Shown here in pieces: positions 16,431 through 26,103 of a stretch of 64,000 nucleotides of DNA. Under the pieces are notes generated by a model. That model saw only the letters and a list, made by a program, of their open reading frames with translations. It did no database searches and was not told the DNA's origin. The translations under genes and the position numbers were made by a program. Source of the DNA: Spongisporangium articulatum (GTDB lineage Bacteria; Actinomycetota; Actinomycetes; Actinomycetales; Kineosporiaceae); contig NZ_JBITLV010000006.1 of NCBI RefSeq assembly GCF_044465595.1, positions 335,058 through 399,057 of the forward strand. Direction: 5' to 3'. Position 1 is the first letter of the stretch, and each line of letters starts with the position of its first letter.

Positions 16431-18959
16431 ATGCTCAGGGTCACCCTGCGCGGCATCCGCGCCCACCTCGTCCGGTTCCTGCTCACCGCGTTCGCCGTCA
16501 CCCTCGGCGTGGCGCTGGTGGCCGGCACCTTCGTCCTCACGGACAGCATCAACCAGACCTTCGACAAGCTCATCGACCAGGGCACCGAGGGCGTCGACGT
16601 CACCGTGCGCGGCCAGGAGGGAGCGGCCGGCAACGCCGGCGGTTCGTTCGACGCCGTGCGCCAGGGTTTGCCGCTCAGCCTGCAGTCCCGACTGGCGGCG
16701 CTGCCCGGCGTCCAGCGCGTCTCCCCCGACCTTCAGGGTTCCGCGGTCCTGGTCGGCAAGGACGGAACGCCGGTCCGCAACGGCGGCGCGCCCACGCTCG
16801 GCTTCCCCTTCACCGCCGACGACCCGGTCGTGCACATCGTCGAGGGCCGCGGGCCCGTCAACCGCACCGAGGTCGCCGTCGAGAAGACGACCCTGGAGAA
16901 GTCCGGTCTCCAGGTCGGCGACTCCACCCGCGCCCTCCTGGGCGGCACCCCGGGCCCGGTGAAGATCGTCGGCGAGGCCCAGTTCGACGCCGCCCTCGCC
17001 GGCGCCACGATGGTCCTCGTCGACCCGGCCACGGCCCGGGCCGAATGGGCGGCCGACGGCACCACGCCGTCGTTCTCCCTCACCGCGGCGGAAGGCGTCA
17101 GCGCCCAGCAGCTCAAGGCGACGGTGCTGAACGCCCACATTCCCGGTGCCGAGGTCGTGACGAGCGCGCAGGTGCGGGAGGAGACCCGCGACGCCATCCA
17201 CAAGGCGCTGGGCTTCATCACCTACTTCCTGCTCATCTTCGCCCTGGTCAGCCTTCTGGTCGGCGCGTTCATCATCGCCAACACGTTCTCCATGCTCGTG
17301 GCCCAGCGCACGCGTGAACTGGCCCTGCTACGGGCCGTCGGCGCCTCCCGCGGCCAGGTGCTGCGGGTCGTGCTCGGCGAGGCCGTGGTGCTCGGGCTGT
17401 TCGGATCGGCGCTCGGGCTCGGCCTGGGCATCCTGCTGGGCCAGGGGCTGCAGGCTCTCTTCGCCACCCAGGGCCTCCAGACCGACGGCGCCCCGGTGCT
17501 GCCCCGCACGGTGATCGTCAGCGTGCTCGTCGGTGTGCTCGTGACCGTGCTGTCGGCCGTGCTGCCCGGGCTGCGGGCCTCAAGGGTCGCGCCGGTGGCG
17601 GCCCTGCGCGACGACGTCGCCGTGCCCGTGGGCGGCGTCCGGCGCCGCGGCATCATCGGCGGGGTCGTCCTCGTCGTCGCCCTGGCCCTCGCCGTGCCCG
17701 CCGTGCTGGCCGACCCGGTGAAGTGGCCGCTCGTCGGGCTGGGGGCTGCGCTGCTGGTGATCGGCTCTCTGGTGGCCGCCCCGGTGACCACGCGACCCAT
17801 CGTGCGGATCATCGCGTGGCCCTTCACGGTACGTGGCGTGGTCGGCAAGCTGGCCCGGGAGAACGCGTTGCGCAACCCGCGGCGCACCGCCACCACGGCC
17901 AGCGCGCTGATGATCGGCCTGGCGCTGATGGGCGGGGTGTCGGTACTCGCGGCCTCGACCAAGGCCAGCGTGTCCGACCTGGTCTCCAGCCAACTCAAGG
18001 CCGACTACGTCCTCAACGGTGGGAACTCGATCTTCCCGCCCACGGTCGGCACGGCCGTGGCCGAACTGCCGGACGTGGCCCAGGTGGCGAACATCGGGTT
18101 CGTCACCAGCAAGATCGACGGCAAGGGGGCCTCGGCCATTGCCGCCGACCCGGCCAGTCTGCTGGCGACGGTGAAGATGGACGTCACCTCCGGCACCCTG
18201 GCGGCCGATTCGGCGCGCGACATCTTCGTGTCCAAATCGGCTGCACGGGATCGCGATTGGCGCGTGGGCCAGACCGTCAGCGGTGACATCGGCAGCCTCA
18301 ACGGCCAGAAGCTGACGATCAAGGGCGTCTTCGCCGACAGTCAGGTGCTCAACGGCCCCCAGGTCATCTTCACCCGGGCGTTGTACCTGAAGGCCGTCCC
18401 GCAGTCGATGCAGGGTGACTACCTGCTGTACGTGAAGGCCAAGGACGGGGTCGACCCCGCCGCCCTGCGGACCGAACTGGTGGACGCCGTGAAGCCGTTC
18501 ATCGTCGTCTCCGTCCAGGACGCGGACGAGTTCACCAGCTCCCAGGCCGACCAGGTCAACCAGATCCTGGGCATCCTGTACGGCCTGCTGGCCCTGAGCG
18601 TCATCATCGCGATCCTGGGCATCGTGAACACGTTGGCCCTGTCGGTGTTCGAACGGACCCGGGAGATCGGTCTGCTGCGGGCCGTCGGCCTCAACCGGCC
18701 CCAGCTACGCCGGATGATCACGGTCGAGTCGATCAGCACCGCGGTCTTCGGCGCCGTCCTGGGACTCGCTCTCGGTCTGACCTTCGGCCTGCTGGTCCAG
18801 CACGGGCTGCGCACGCAGGGGCTGGAGTCCCTGGCGATCCCGTGGGGCACCTTGATCGGCGTACTGATCGCCGCGGCCGTCGCCGGCGTCGTGGCGGCGA
18901 TCCTGCCGGCCTGGCGGGCCGTGCGGCTCGACGTCCTGCGAGCCATCACGACGGAGTAG
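16431..18959 (+). CDS. ABC transporter permease with two FtsX/MacB-PCD modules
   Basis: 842 aa. Segment 1 has a TM near residues 15-40, an extracellular MacB-type domain, then three TMs around 260-390. Segment 2 repeats this, with its TM near 490 (RNPRRTATTASALMIGLALMG) and three TMs at the C-terminus. LLRAVGASRGQV and LLRAVGLNRPQL are the cytosolic coupling helices of each half. The size is standard for actinobacterial exporters of this class, thought to handle antimicrobial peptides or lipoproteins. A hairpin terminator follows. Confidence 0.93.
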   Translation: MLRVTLRGIRAHLVRFLLTAFAVTLGVALVAGTFVLTDSINQTFDKLIDQGTEGVDVTVRGQEGAAGNAGGSFDAVRQGLPLSLQSRLAALPGVQRVSPDLQGSAVLVGKDGTPVRNGGAPTLGFPFTADDPVVHIVEGRGPVNRTEVAVEKTTLEKSGLQVGDSTRALLGGTPGPVKIVGEAQFDAALAGATMVLVDPATARAEWAADGTTPSFSLTAAEGVSAQQLKATVLNAHIPGAEVVTSAQVREETRDAIHKALGFITYFLLIFALVSLLVGAFIIANTFSMLVAQRTRELALLRAVGASRGQVLRVVLGEAVVLGLFGSALGLGLGILLGQGLQALFATQGLQTDGAPVLPRTVIVSVLVGVLVTVLSAVLPGLRASRVAPVAALRDDVAVPVGGVRRRGIIGGVVLVVALALAVPAVLADPVKWPLVGLGAALLVIGSLVAAPVTTRPIVRIIAWPFTVRGVVGKLARENALRNPRRTATTASALMIGLALMGGVSVLAASTKASVSDLVSSQLKADYVLNGGNSIFPPTVGTAVAELPDVAQVANIGFVTSKIDGKGASAIAADPASLLATVKMDVTSGTLAADSARDIFVSKSAARDRDWRVGQTVSGDIGSLNGQKLTIKGVFADSQVLNGPQVIFTRALYLKAVPQSMQGDYLLYVKAKDGVDPAALRTELVDAVKPFIVVSVQDADEFTSSQADQVNQILGILYGLLALSVIIAILGIVNTLALSVFERTREIGLLRAVGLNRPQLRRMITVESISTAVFGAVLGLALGLTFGLLVQHGLRTQGLESLAIPWGTLIGVLIAAAVAGVVAAILPAWRAVRLDVLRAITTE

Positions 18960-18997
18960 GTCAGCAGCGGGTCTGAGCGACATCCCCGTGGGGGTCA

Positions 18998-19026
18998 CCG
19001 GATCGTGAGCCTTCGGTCACGACCGG
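18998..19026 (+). terminator. Hairpin terminator after the ABC exporter operon
   Basis: TCGTGA and TCACGA pair around GCCTTCGG, with outer CCGG/CCGG arms separated by a single bulged A. It lies 39 bases after the permease stop. It lacks a T-run, as is common in high-GC actinobacteria. Confidence 0.5.
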
Positions 19027-19120
19027 GTGGCCTCCGCGGGGGTCGGCCGGGCTAGGCTGAGGCCTGCTTGAGTCGTCACCGACTGACCACGGTGGCGGCC
19101 GGGGCCGAAGGAGGGTCGTG

Positions 19121-19900
19121 GTGGACGACGCCCGGTACCGGGTCGAGGAGCTGGCACGCGAGACGGACATCAGCGTCCGGAACATCCGCGAGTACCAGGA
19201 CCGTGGCCTCCTACCGCCTCCCGAGCGTGACGGCCGGGTGGCCATCTACACCGACGAGCACGCCGTCCGGCTGCGCCTGATCGACCGCCTCCTGCGCCGC
19301 GGCTACACCCTCGCCGTGATCAAGGACCTCCTCGAGGCCTTCGCCCAGGGCCGCGACCTGCACGACGTCCTCGGGCTGGAGGAGGTCGTCAGCCGCCCCT
19401 GGACGGAGGAGACCCCCACCCGGATGACCCTGCTGGAGCTGCGCCGCCTCTTCGGCTGGCAGCTCACCCCGGCGATCATCCGCCGCTGCGTGCGGCTCAA
19501 CATCCTCGAACCGCACGGCCTGCGCGCCTTCATCGTGCCGAGCCCGGGGCTGATCCGGGCCGGGTCCGACCTGGTCAAGGCCGGCATCCCGCTGCGGACC
19601 GTGATCGACGTGATCGAGCACGTGCAGGAAGAGTTCGACCTGCCGGCCGAGCGCCTCGTCCAGATGGTGTTCTCGCACGTCATCCCCGCCGACATCGAGG
19701 GCGGGCTGCCGGTCGGTGAGGAACTGCGTCAGCTCAGCGACATCATCGCCACGCTGCGGCCGCACGCGCAGGCCGCTGCGCACGCCCTGTTCGCGCAGTC
19801 CCTGACCCGGGCCGTGAACACGGCGTTCGAGCAGGTCACGACCCGGGCCGTGGGTCAGGAGCAGAAGGACGCGCAGCTCGAGGGCGACACGATCGCCTGA
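19121..19900 (+). CDS. MerR family transcriptional regulator
   Basis: 259 aa from the second of two adjacent GTG codons, 6 bases after AAGGAGG. YRVEELARETDISVRNIREYQDRGLLPPP is a clear MerR winged helix. LIDRLLRRGYTLAVIKDLLEAF is the dimerisation helix region. The remaining ~170 residues form a large helical C-terminal domain without metal-ligand cysteines, so it probably senses a small molecule or hydrophobic compound. It lies downstream of the exporter operon on the same strand and may regulate it. Confidence 0.9.
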   Translation: MDDARYRVEELARETDISVRNIREYQDRGLLPPPERDGRVAIYTDEHAVRLRLIDRLLRRGYTLAVIKDLLEAFAQGRDLHDVLGLEEVVSRPWTEETPTRMTLLELRRLFGWQLTPAIIRRCVRLNILEPHGLRAFIVPSPGLIRAGSDLVKAGIPLRTVIDVIEHVQEEFDLPAERLVQMVFSHVIPADIEGGLPVGEELRQLSDIIATLRPHAQAAAHALFAQSLTRAVNTAFEQVTTRAVGQEQKDAQLEGDTIA

Positions 19901-19918
19901 CGCGCCCGCCCGACGAGG

Positions 19919-20383
19919 TCAGTGCTTGGGGCGCTCCGACGTGCCGACCGTCTTCTCGTCGCCGGCGACTTCGTGCCCGGTGTCCATGGTGGTCTTGACG
20001 GCCTGCCCGACCCGCTGGTCCTCCCAGACCCGTTCGTCGGGCTGCCAGAAGCGCATGACGAACGACAGCAGCGGGATCAGCGCGATGGCCACCCAGTAGT
20101 TCCAGACCCCCAGGTCCTGCTGCCACTGCCAGTCCACCAGCGTGTAGGTCAGCAGGATGACGGCCATCGTGAGGATGCCCAGGAACATGATGGCCCCGAA
20201 CCAGGTCGGGGACGCCGGGCGCACCTGGGCGTGGAGGTAGCGCACGCCGGGTGGATGCTCCTCCACCACCGGCTCCGGGGTGTGGGCCCCGGCGTACTTC
20301 GCGTGGTCCTCCATGCCGGCCGCCGAGGCCCGCCCGTGCGGGTCGTCCTCGTGGGCGTCGGTCAGTCGCGCGTCGGTCGCCAT
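19919..20383 (-). CDS. Two-TM membrane protein with CrgA-like topology (uncertain)
   Basis: 154 aa. A ~55-residue charged N-terminus is followed by SPTWFGAIMFLGILTMAVIL and a second span WVAIALIPLLSFVMRFW, joined by a loop containing LGVWNY. This arrangement resembles the septation protein CrgA (UPF0233), but crgA normally lies near pknB and has a shorter N-terminus, so the assignment is tentative. The tail is hydrophilic. It diverges from alkB across a 124-base promoter region and is convergent with merR. Confidence 0.65.
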   Translation of the reverse strand: MATDARLTDAHEDDPHGRASAAGMEDHAKYAGAHTPEPVVEEHPPGVRYLHAQVRPASPTWFGAIMFLGILTMAVILLTYTLVDWQWQQDLGVWNYWVAIALIPLLSFVMRFWQPDERVWEDQRVGQAVKTTMDTGHEVAGDEKTVGTSERPKH

Positions 20384-20424
20384 CGGCCTCGCTCCTGGTA
20401 TCTCTCGGATCTGTTGTCCGGGTC

Positions 20425-20468
20425 ACACCGCTGGTGTACCGTCCAGATCGTTCCATCAAGCGGTGGAA
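20425..20468. promoter_or_regulatory. Two inverted repeats in the alkB upstream region
   Basis: ACACC-GCT-GGTGT (20425-20437) and TTCCA-N8-TGGAA (20451-20468) lie 40-83 bases before the alkB start. TetR-type or similar repressors bind such dyads in hydrocarbon genes, but no regulator gene is adjacent. The role is inferred. Confidence 0.4.
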
Positions 20469-20507
20469 TCGTCCAGAGCAAAGCATCGCAGAGGCGAGGA
20501 GGCCCTG

Positions 20508-21710
20508 ATGAGCGCCGCTGCCGGATTCCTGTCCGACGCCCGTGCCCGCGCGTGGCGTGACACCAAGCGTTTCATGTGGCCGTCGGCCCTGTTCGTGCCG
20601 GTCCTCCCCTACGTGGGTTACGGCATCGCCAGTCACTCGGGCCGCGGGATCTTCTGGTACCTGACGCCGGCCATCGTGTTCATCCTCATCCCGGTCATCG
20701 ACGGCTTCGTCGGGGACGACGGCGGCAACCCGCCCGAGGAGCTCGTGGCGGCACTGCAGGAGGACCGCTACTACCGCTGGATGACGTTCCTCTACCTGCC
20801 GCTGCAGTACGGCGGGCTGGTGCTCGGCACCTGGGTCTTCGTGCAGCCCGAGACCACCTGGTTCGCGCGGGTGGGGATCATCCTGTCCTGCGGCACGGTC
20901 AGCGGCATCGCCATCAACACCGCCCACGAACTCGGCCACAAGCGCGAGGACCTGGAGCGCTGGCTGTCCAAGATCGCGCTGGCCGCCTCCTGGTACGGCC
21001 ACTTCTACGTCGAGCACAACCGCGGCCACCACGTCCGCGTCGCCACCGTCGAGGACCCGGCCAGCGCCCGCATGGGCGAGAGCTTCTACGCCTTCTGGCC
21101 CCGCACCGTGTGGGGCAGCCTCCGCTCCGCCGTCAGCCTCGAGTGGAAGCGGTTCCGGCTGCGCGGGCGTAACCCCTGGACGATCAAGAACGACGTCCTC
21201 AACGCCTGGCTGATGAGCCTCGTGCTCTACGCCGTCCTCGTCGGCTTCTTCGGCCCCCTGGCCCTGGTCTTCCTCATCCCCCAGTCCATCATCGGGTTCT
21301 CCCTGCTGGAGGTCGTCAACTACCTCGAGCACTACGGCCTGCTGCGCAAGAAGAACGAGGCCGGCCGCTACGAGAAGGTCAACCCGCTGCACAGCTGGAA
21401 CAGCAACCGGCTGGCCACCAACCTGTTCCTCTACGAACTGCAGCGCCACAGCGACCACCACGCCAACCCCACCCGCCGCTACCAGGTGCTGCGCCACTTC
21501 GACGAGAGCCCGCAGCTGCCGGCCGGTTATGCTCGGATGATCGTGTTCGCCCTGGTGCCGCCGCTGTGGTTCCACAGCATCAACCCGCTCGTCGTCCAGC
21601 ACTACGGCGGCGACCTGACGCAGGCGAACATCCACCCGCGCAAGCGGGACAAGATCCTGGCCCGCTACGCAACGGCGGGCCCGGTGGCCGGTTCAGGCTC
21701 AGCAGCCTGA
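20508..21710 (+). CDS. alkB: Alkane 1-monooxygenase (AlkB-type membrane diiron hydroxylase)
   Basis: 400 aa from ATG 20508 with GAGGAGG upstream. All histidine boxes are present: NTAHELGHK (His140, His144), EHNRGHH (about 169-175) with VATVEDPASAR, NYLEHYG, and LQRHSDHHANP near residue 320. Six membrane helices precede or separate them. It hydroxylates terminal carbons of n-alkanes using electrons from rubredoxin. No rubredoxin or rubredoxin reductase gene is nearby and no rubredoxin domain is fused, so electrons must come from elsewhere in the genome. Confidence 0.95.
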   Translation: MSAAAGFLSDARARAWRDTKRFMWPSALFVPVLPYVGYGIASHSGRGIFWYLTPAIVFILIPVIDGFVGDDGGNPPEELVAALQEDRYYRWMTFLYLPLQYGGLVLGTWVFVQPETTWFARVGIILSCGTVSGIAINTAHELGHKREDLERWLSKIALAASWYGHFYVEHNRGHHVRVATVEDPASARMGESFYAFWPRTVWGSLRSAVSLEWKRFRLRGRNPWTIKNDVLNAWLMSLVLYAVLVGFFGPLALVFLIPQSIIGFSLLEVVNYLEHYGLLRKKNEAGRYEKVNPLHSWNSNRLATNLFLYELQRHSDHHANPTRRYQVLRHFDESPQLPAGYARMIVFALVPPLWFHSINPLVVQHYGGDLTQANIHPRKRDKILARYATAGPVAGSGSAA

Positions 21711-21715
21711 ACCGG
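21688..21715. terminator. Bidirectional hairpin at the alkB 3' end
   Basis: CCGGTTCAGGCT and AGCCTGAACCGG form perfect 12-bp arms with a CAGC loop. The hairpin encodes the last residues and stop codon of alkB, and sits between convergent alkB and the HAD gene. Confidence 0.65.
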
Positions 21716-21752
21716 TCGGCCTCCGGAAGGGAGACCACCGGCCCCGTTTCGG

Positions 21753-22445
21753 TCAGGGGGCGGAGGTCGGTGGTACTCCCCCGGGCAGCAGCCCGGCCAG
21801 GCGTTGCGGCGTCCACCCGCTGAGGGTGTCCTCGACCGTGCGCAGCGGCCCCGGCTCGATCGGCACGATGTGGGCGACGGCCAGCACCGCCGCCCCGGCC
21901 GCCTCGGCCGAGGCCACCCCGGTGGGGCTGTCCTCGATCGCCACGCACTCCTCGACCGGCACGCCCAGGCGCGCGGCCGCCGTGAGATACGGCTCGGGGT
22001 GCGGCTTTCCGTGCGTGACGTCGTCTCCCGCCACGACCGTCGCGAAGGTCCCCGGCGGCAGCGCCTCGACCACGGCCTTGGCCAGGCGCTGGTAGGACAT
22101 CGTCACCAGCGCGCACGGGACGTCGGCCGCGCGTAGCTGCCGCAGCAGGGCCTCAGCCCCCGGTCGCCACGGTACGTGCCCACGCACCCGCTCGATCACA
22201 CCGTCCAGCAGCGTCTCGACGATCTCCTCGGGCGGCAGCGGCACCCCGCCGTGCTGCGCGATGTACTCCGCCGAGACGATCAGCGGGTTGCCGACGAGCG
22301 CGTGCGCGTGCGCGTCGGACCACGTTCCCCCGTACTTCTCGACCAGCGCGTACTCGCACTCGATCCAGTACGGCTCGGTGTCGACCAGGGTGCCGTCCAT
22401 GTCCCACAGCACGGCTGACGGCAGGGTGGCGAGCGTGTCGGTCAC
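21753..22445 (-). CDS. HAD-superfamily hydrolase (subfamily IA, phosphatase/phosphoglucomutase-like)
   Basis: 230 aa. Motif I is WDMDGTLVDTEP, motif II VTMSYQ, the Lys is in GKPHPEPYL and motif III is IEDSPTGVASAEAAG. Subfamily IA enzymes of this type dephosphorylate small sugar phosphates or nucleotides; the substrate is not predictable. Its GTG start overlaps the metH stop (GTGA), so it is co-translated with methionine synthase, which is conserved in several actinobacteria. Confidence 0.92.
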   Translation of the reverse strand: MTDTLATLPSAVLWDMDGTLVDTEPYWIECEYALVEKYGGTWSDAHAHALVGNPLIVSAEYIAQHGGVPLPPEEIVETLLDGVIERVRGHVPWRPGAEALLRQLRAADVPCALVTMSYQRLAKAVVEALPPGTFATVVAGDDVTHGKPHPEPYLTAAARLGVPVEECVAIEDSPTGVASAEAAGAAVLAVAHIVPIEPGPLRTVEDTLSGWTPQRLAGLLPGGVPPTSAP

Positions 22446-25400
22446 GTGTTGAAGTACTTCGCTTCCGGGTGGTGGACGACGATCGCGTCGGTGGACTGCT
22501 CGGGGTGCAGCTGGAACTCCTCGGACAGCTCGACGCCGATCCGTTCCGGGCGCAGCAGCTCGACGATCTTGGCACGGTCCTCCAGGTCGGGGCAGGCCCC
22601 GTACCCGAGCGAGAACCGGGAGCCGCGGAACTTCAGCCGCAGGATCTCGTCGAGGTCGTCGCTGTCCTCGGCTGCGAAGCCGAGTTCGGCCCGGACGCGG
22701 GCGTGCCAGGTCTCGGCCAGCGCCTCGGCCAGCTGGACGGACAGGCCGTGCAGCTCCAGGTAGTCGCGGTAGGAGTTCTGCGCGAACAGGTCGGCGGTCA
22801 CCTCGGAGACCCGGTTGCCCATGGTCACGACCTGGAACCCGACGACGTCGAGCTCACCGGAGTCCTTGGCCCGGAAGAAGTCGGCGAGGCACAGCCGCCG
22901 GCCGCGCTTCTGGCGCGGGAACGTGAAACGCAGCCGCTCGGTACCGGGCGTCCCGTCGGTGCCGTCGCCGTCGAAGTGGGCCACGACCAGGTCGTTGCCC
23001 TCCGACCAGCACGGGAAGTACCCGTACACGACAGCCGCTTCCAGCATGCCCTCGGTCTGCATCCGCTCCAGCCACATCCGCAGCCGGGGGCGGCCCTCGG
23101 TCTCGACCAGCTCCTCGTAGGAGGGCCCCTCGCCGGAGCGGGCGCCCTTCAGCCCCCACTGGCCCATGAACGTGGCCCGCTCGTCGAGGTAGCTGGCGTA
23201 GTCGGCCAGCTGGATGCCCTTGACCACCTTCGAACCCCAGAACGGCGGGGTCGGCACCGGGTTGTCGGTGGCGACGTCGGAGCGGGTGTCGGGCAGCTCC
23301 TCCTCCTCGACGGCGGCCTTCGCCCGGACCCGGCGCGGGCGCAGCTCCGGCAGGGCCGGACCGTCGGTGCCGCGACTGACCGCGACGAGCGCGTCCATCA
23401 GCCGCAGCCCCTCGAACGCGTCGCGGGCGTAGCGGACCTCACCCTCGTAGATCTCGGCCAGGTCCTGCTCGACGTAGCCCCGGGTCAGCGCGGCCCCGCC
23501 CAGCAGGACCGGGTACTTCGCGGCGATCCCCCGGGTGTTCAGCTCCTCGAGGTTCTCCTTCATGATCACGGTCGACTTGACCAGCAGGCCGGACATCCCG
23601 ATCACGTCGGCCTCGTGTTCCTCGGCCGCCTCGAGGATGGCCGATACCGGCTGCTTGATGCCGATGTTCACGACCGTGTAGCCGTTGTTCGACAGGATGA
23701 TGTCGACCAGGTTCTTGCCGATGTCGTGCACGTCGCCCTTGACCGTGGCCAGCACGATCGTGCCCTTGCCGGCGTCGCCCTCGACCTTCTCGATGTGCGG
23801 TTCCAGGTGCGCGACGGCGGCCTTCATCACCTCGGCGGACTGCAGCACGAACGGCAGCTGCATCTCGCCGCTGCCGAACAGGTCGCCGACCACCTTCATC
23901 CCGGCCAGGAGGTCGTCGTTGATGATCTCCAGCGCGCTCTGCCCGGCGGCCATCGCCTCGTCGAGGTCCGCGCCGAGCCCCTTGCCCTCACCGTCGATGA
24001 TCCGCCGCTGCAGCCGCTCCGACAGCGGCAGGGCGGCCAGCTCGGCGGCGCGCCCGGCCCGCACGGAGGCCGCGTCGACGCCCTCGAACAGCTCCAGGAA
24101 CCGCTGCAGCGGGTCGTACGTCGTGTTGCCCTCGGCGTCGAACGTGCGCCGGTCGTAGACCAGGTCGAGGGCGACCTGGCGCTGTTCCTCGGGGATCCGG
24201 GCCATCGGCATGATCCGGGCCGCGTGCACGATCGCCGAGTCCAGGCCGGCCTCGACCGCCTCGTGCAGGAACACCGAGTTCAACACGTAGCGGGCGGCCG
24301 GCGACAGCCCGAACGAGATGTTCGACAGACCGAGCGTGGTCTGCACGTCGGGGTAGCGGCGCTTGACCTCGCGGATCGCGTCGATCGTCGCGATCCCGTC
24401 GCGACGGGTCTCCTCCTGACCGGTCGCGATCGGGAAGGTCAGGCAGTCGAGGATGATGTCCTCGGTCCGCATCCCCCACTGCCCGGTCAGGGTCTCCACC
24501 AGCCGGACGGCGATCTCCACCTTCTTCTCGGCGGTGCGGGCCTGGCCCTCCTCGTCGATCGTCAGGGCCATCAGGGCCGCGCCGTGCTCCCGGACGAGCG
24601 GCATGATCCGCGCGTAGCGGGAGTCGGGGCCCTCGCCGTCCTCGAAGTTCACGGAGTTGACCACCGGGCGGCCGCCGCACAGCTCGAGCCCGGCCTGCAG
24701 CACCGCGGGTTCGGTCGAGTCGAGCACCAGGGGCAGGGTCGAGGCGGTGGCGAAGCGGGACACGACCTCGCGGGCGTCACCGGCGCCGTCGCGGCCCACG
24801 TAGTCGACGTTCACGTCGAGCAGGTGCGCCCCGTCCCGGGTCTGGCCGCGGGCGATGTCGACGCACTCCTCCCAGTTCTCGGCCAGCATCGCCTCGCGGA
24901 ACGCCTTGGAGCCGTTGGCGTTCGTACGCTCGCCGATGGACAGGTACGACGTGTCCTGGCGGAACGGGACGTGCTGGTAGAGCGAGGCCACGCCGGGTTC
25001 GGGCTGCGGGTCGCGGGCCGTCAGTTCCCGGCCCCGCACCCGCTCCACGACCGCCTTCAGGTGCTCGGGCGTCGTCCCGCAGCAGCCGCCCACCAGCGAC
25101 AGCCCGAACTCCCGGGTGAACGTGTCGTGCGCGTCGGCCAGCTCGCCCGGCGACAGCGGGTAGTAGGCGCCGTCCTTGGTCAGCACCGGCAGGCCGGCGT
25201 TCGGCATGCAGGACAGCGGGACCCGCGCGTGTCGCGCCAGGTGCCGCAGGTGCTCGCTCATCTCGGCCGGGCCGGTGGCGCAGTTCAGCCCGATCGCGTC
25301 GATGCCGAGCGCCTCCAACGCCGTCAGGGCCGCCCCGATCTCGCTGCCCAGCAGCAGCGTGCCGGTCGTCTCGACCGTGACCTGGACGATGAGCGGAACG

Positions 25401-25957
25401 GTGATCCCCTCCCGCCCCATCGCCAGCTTCGCCCCGGAGACCGCCGCCTTCGCCTGCAGCAGGTCCTGCGCGGTCTCGACCAGCAGCGCGTCGGCGCCGC
25501 CGCGGACCAGGCCGGTCACCTCCTGCGCGTAGGCGTCCTTCAGCGCCGCGTACGTGGTGTGCCCGAGCGACGGCAGCTTGGTGCCGGGCCCGATCGAGCC
25601 GATCACGAACCGCGGCTGCTGCGGGGTGCTCCAGGCGTCGGCGGCCTCCCGGGCGACCCGGGCACCGGCCTCGGCGAACTCCGTGATCCGGTCCTCGATG
25701 CCGTACTCGGCCAGGTTGGCCAGGTTGGCCCCGAAGGTGTTCGTCTCCACCGCGTCGACGCCGACGGCGAAGTAGGCGTCGTGGACCGAGCGGACGACGT
25801 CCGGCCGGGTCACGTTGAGCACCTCGTTGCAGCCCTCGTGCCCCTGGAAGTCCTCCAGGGTCGGCTCGGCGGCCTGCAGCATCGTGCCCATGCCGCCGTC
25901 CGCCACCACGACGCGGGTGGCCAGGGCCTGGGCGAACTGCTCTGAACGCTGGGTCAT
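22442..25957 (-). CDS. metH: Cobalamin-dependent methionine synthase
   Basis: 1171 aa, four modules. Homocysteine-binding barrel about 10-320 with zinc cysteines in GLNCATGP (Cys225) and GGCCGTT (292-293). Methyltetrahydrofolate (pterin) barrel about 340-600 (ERTNANGSKAF). B12 cap and Rossmann domains about 640-880, with the cobalt-ligand His744 in DVHDIG. AdoMet reactivation domain about 930-1171 with HPEAKYFN near the end. It methylates homocysteine. ATG 25957 was chosen because the homology begins there; it lacks a strong ribosome site. No cobalamin riboswitch is seen in the 146-base upstream gap. Confidence 0.97.
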   Translation of the reverse strand: MTQRSEQFAQALATRVVVADGGMGTMLQAAEPTLEDFQGHEGCNEVLNVTRPDVVRSVHDAYFAVGVDAVETNTFGANLANLAEYGIEDRITEFAEAGARVAREAADAWSTPQQPRFVIGSIGPGTKLPSLGHTTYAALKDAYAQEVTGLVRGGADALLVETAQDLLQAKAAVSGAKLAMGREGITVPLIVQVTVETTGTLLLGSEIGAALTALEALGIDAIGLNCATGPAEMSEHLRHLARHARVPLSCMPNAGLPVLTKDGAYYPLSPGELADAHDTFTREFGLSLVGGCCGTTPEHLKAVVERVRGRELTARDPQPEPGVASLYQHVPFRQDTSYLSIGERTNANGSKAFREAMLAENWEECVDIARGQTRDGAHLLDVNVDYVGRDGAGDAREVVSRFATASTLPLVLDSTEPAVLQAGLELCGGRPVVNSVNFEDGEGPDSRYARIMPLVREHGAALMALTIDEEGQARTAEKKVEIAVRLVETLTGQWGMRTEDIILDCLTFPIATGQEETRRDGIATIDAIREVKRRYPDVQTTLGLSNISFGLSPAARYVLNSVFLHEAVEAGLDSAIVHAARIMPMARIPEEQRQVALDLVYDRRTFDAEGNTTYDPLQRFLELFEGVDAASVRAGRAAELAALPLSERLQRRIIDGEGKGLGADLDEAMAAGQSALEIINDDLLAGMKVVGDLFGSGEMQLPFVLQSAEVMKAAVAHLEPHIEKVEGDAGKGTIVLATVKGDVHDIGKNLVDIILSNNGYTVVNIGIKQPVSAILEAAEEHEADVIGMSGLLVKSTVIMKENLEELNTRGIAAKYPVLLGGAALTRGYVEQDLAEIYEGEVRYARDAFEGLRLMDALVAVSRGTDGPALPELRPRRVRAKAAVEEEELPDTRSDVATDNPVPTPPFWGSKVVKGIQLADYASYLDERATFMGQWGLKGARSGEGPSYEELVETEGRPRLRMWLERMQTEGMLEAAVVYGYFPCWSEGNDLVVAHFDGDGTDGTPGTERLRFTFPRQKRGRRLCLADFFRAKDSGELDVVGFQVVTMGNRVSEVTADLFAQNSYRDYLELHGLSVQLAEALAETWHARVRAELGFAAEDSDDLDEILRLKFRGSRFSLGYGACPDLEDRAKIVELLRPERIGVELSEEFQLHPEQSTDAIVVHHPEAKYFNT

Positions 25958-26103
25958 CGTCAGGAGATCTCGAATCCGTGTGAGGGTCACGTGTCGGGGA
26001 AGGCGGCAACAAGGATAGGCCGTCCGGTATGCCAGGCACCGGGCCCCGGTCACCGTAGGCTGGGGCGTGGCCGCCGACCGGCGGAGAAGAGGGAGAACCA
26101 CGA

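Noticed and set aside
22469..25945. 1158-codon plus-strand frame opposite metH
   Set aside because: Antisense shadow of metH; repetitive Leu/Val/Gly/Arg composition, no domain.
25958..26103. Riboswitch before metH
   Set aside because: The 146-base gap shows no B12-box or SAM-riboswitch core; only a short GAGATCTC palindrome is present.
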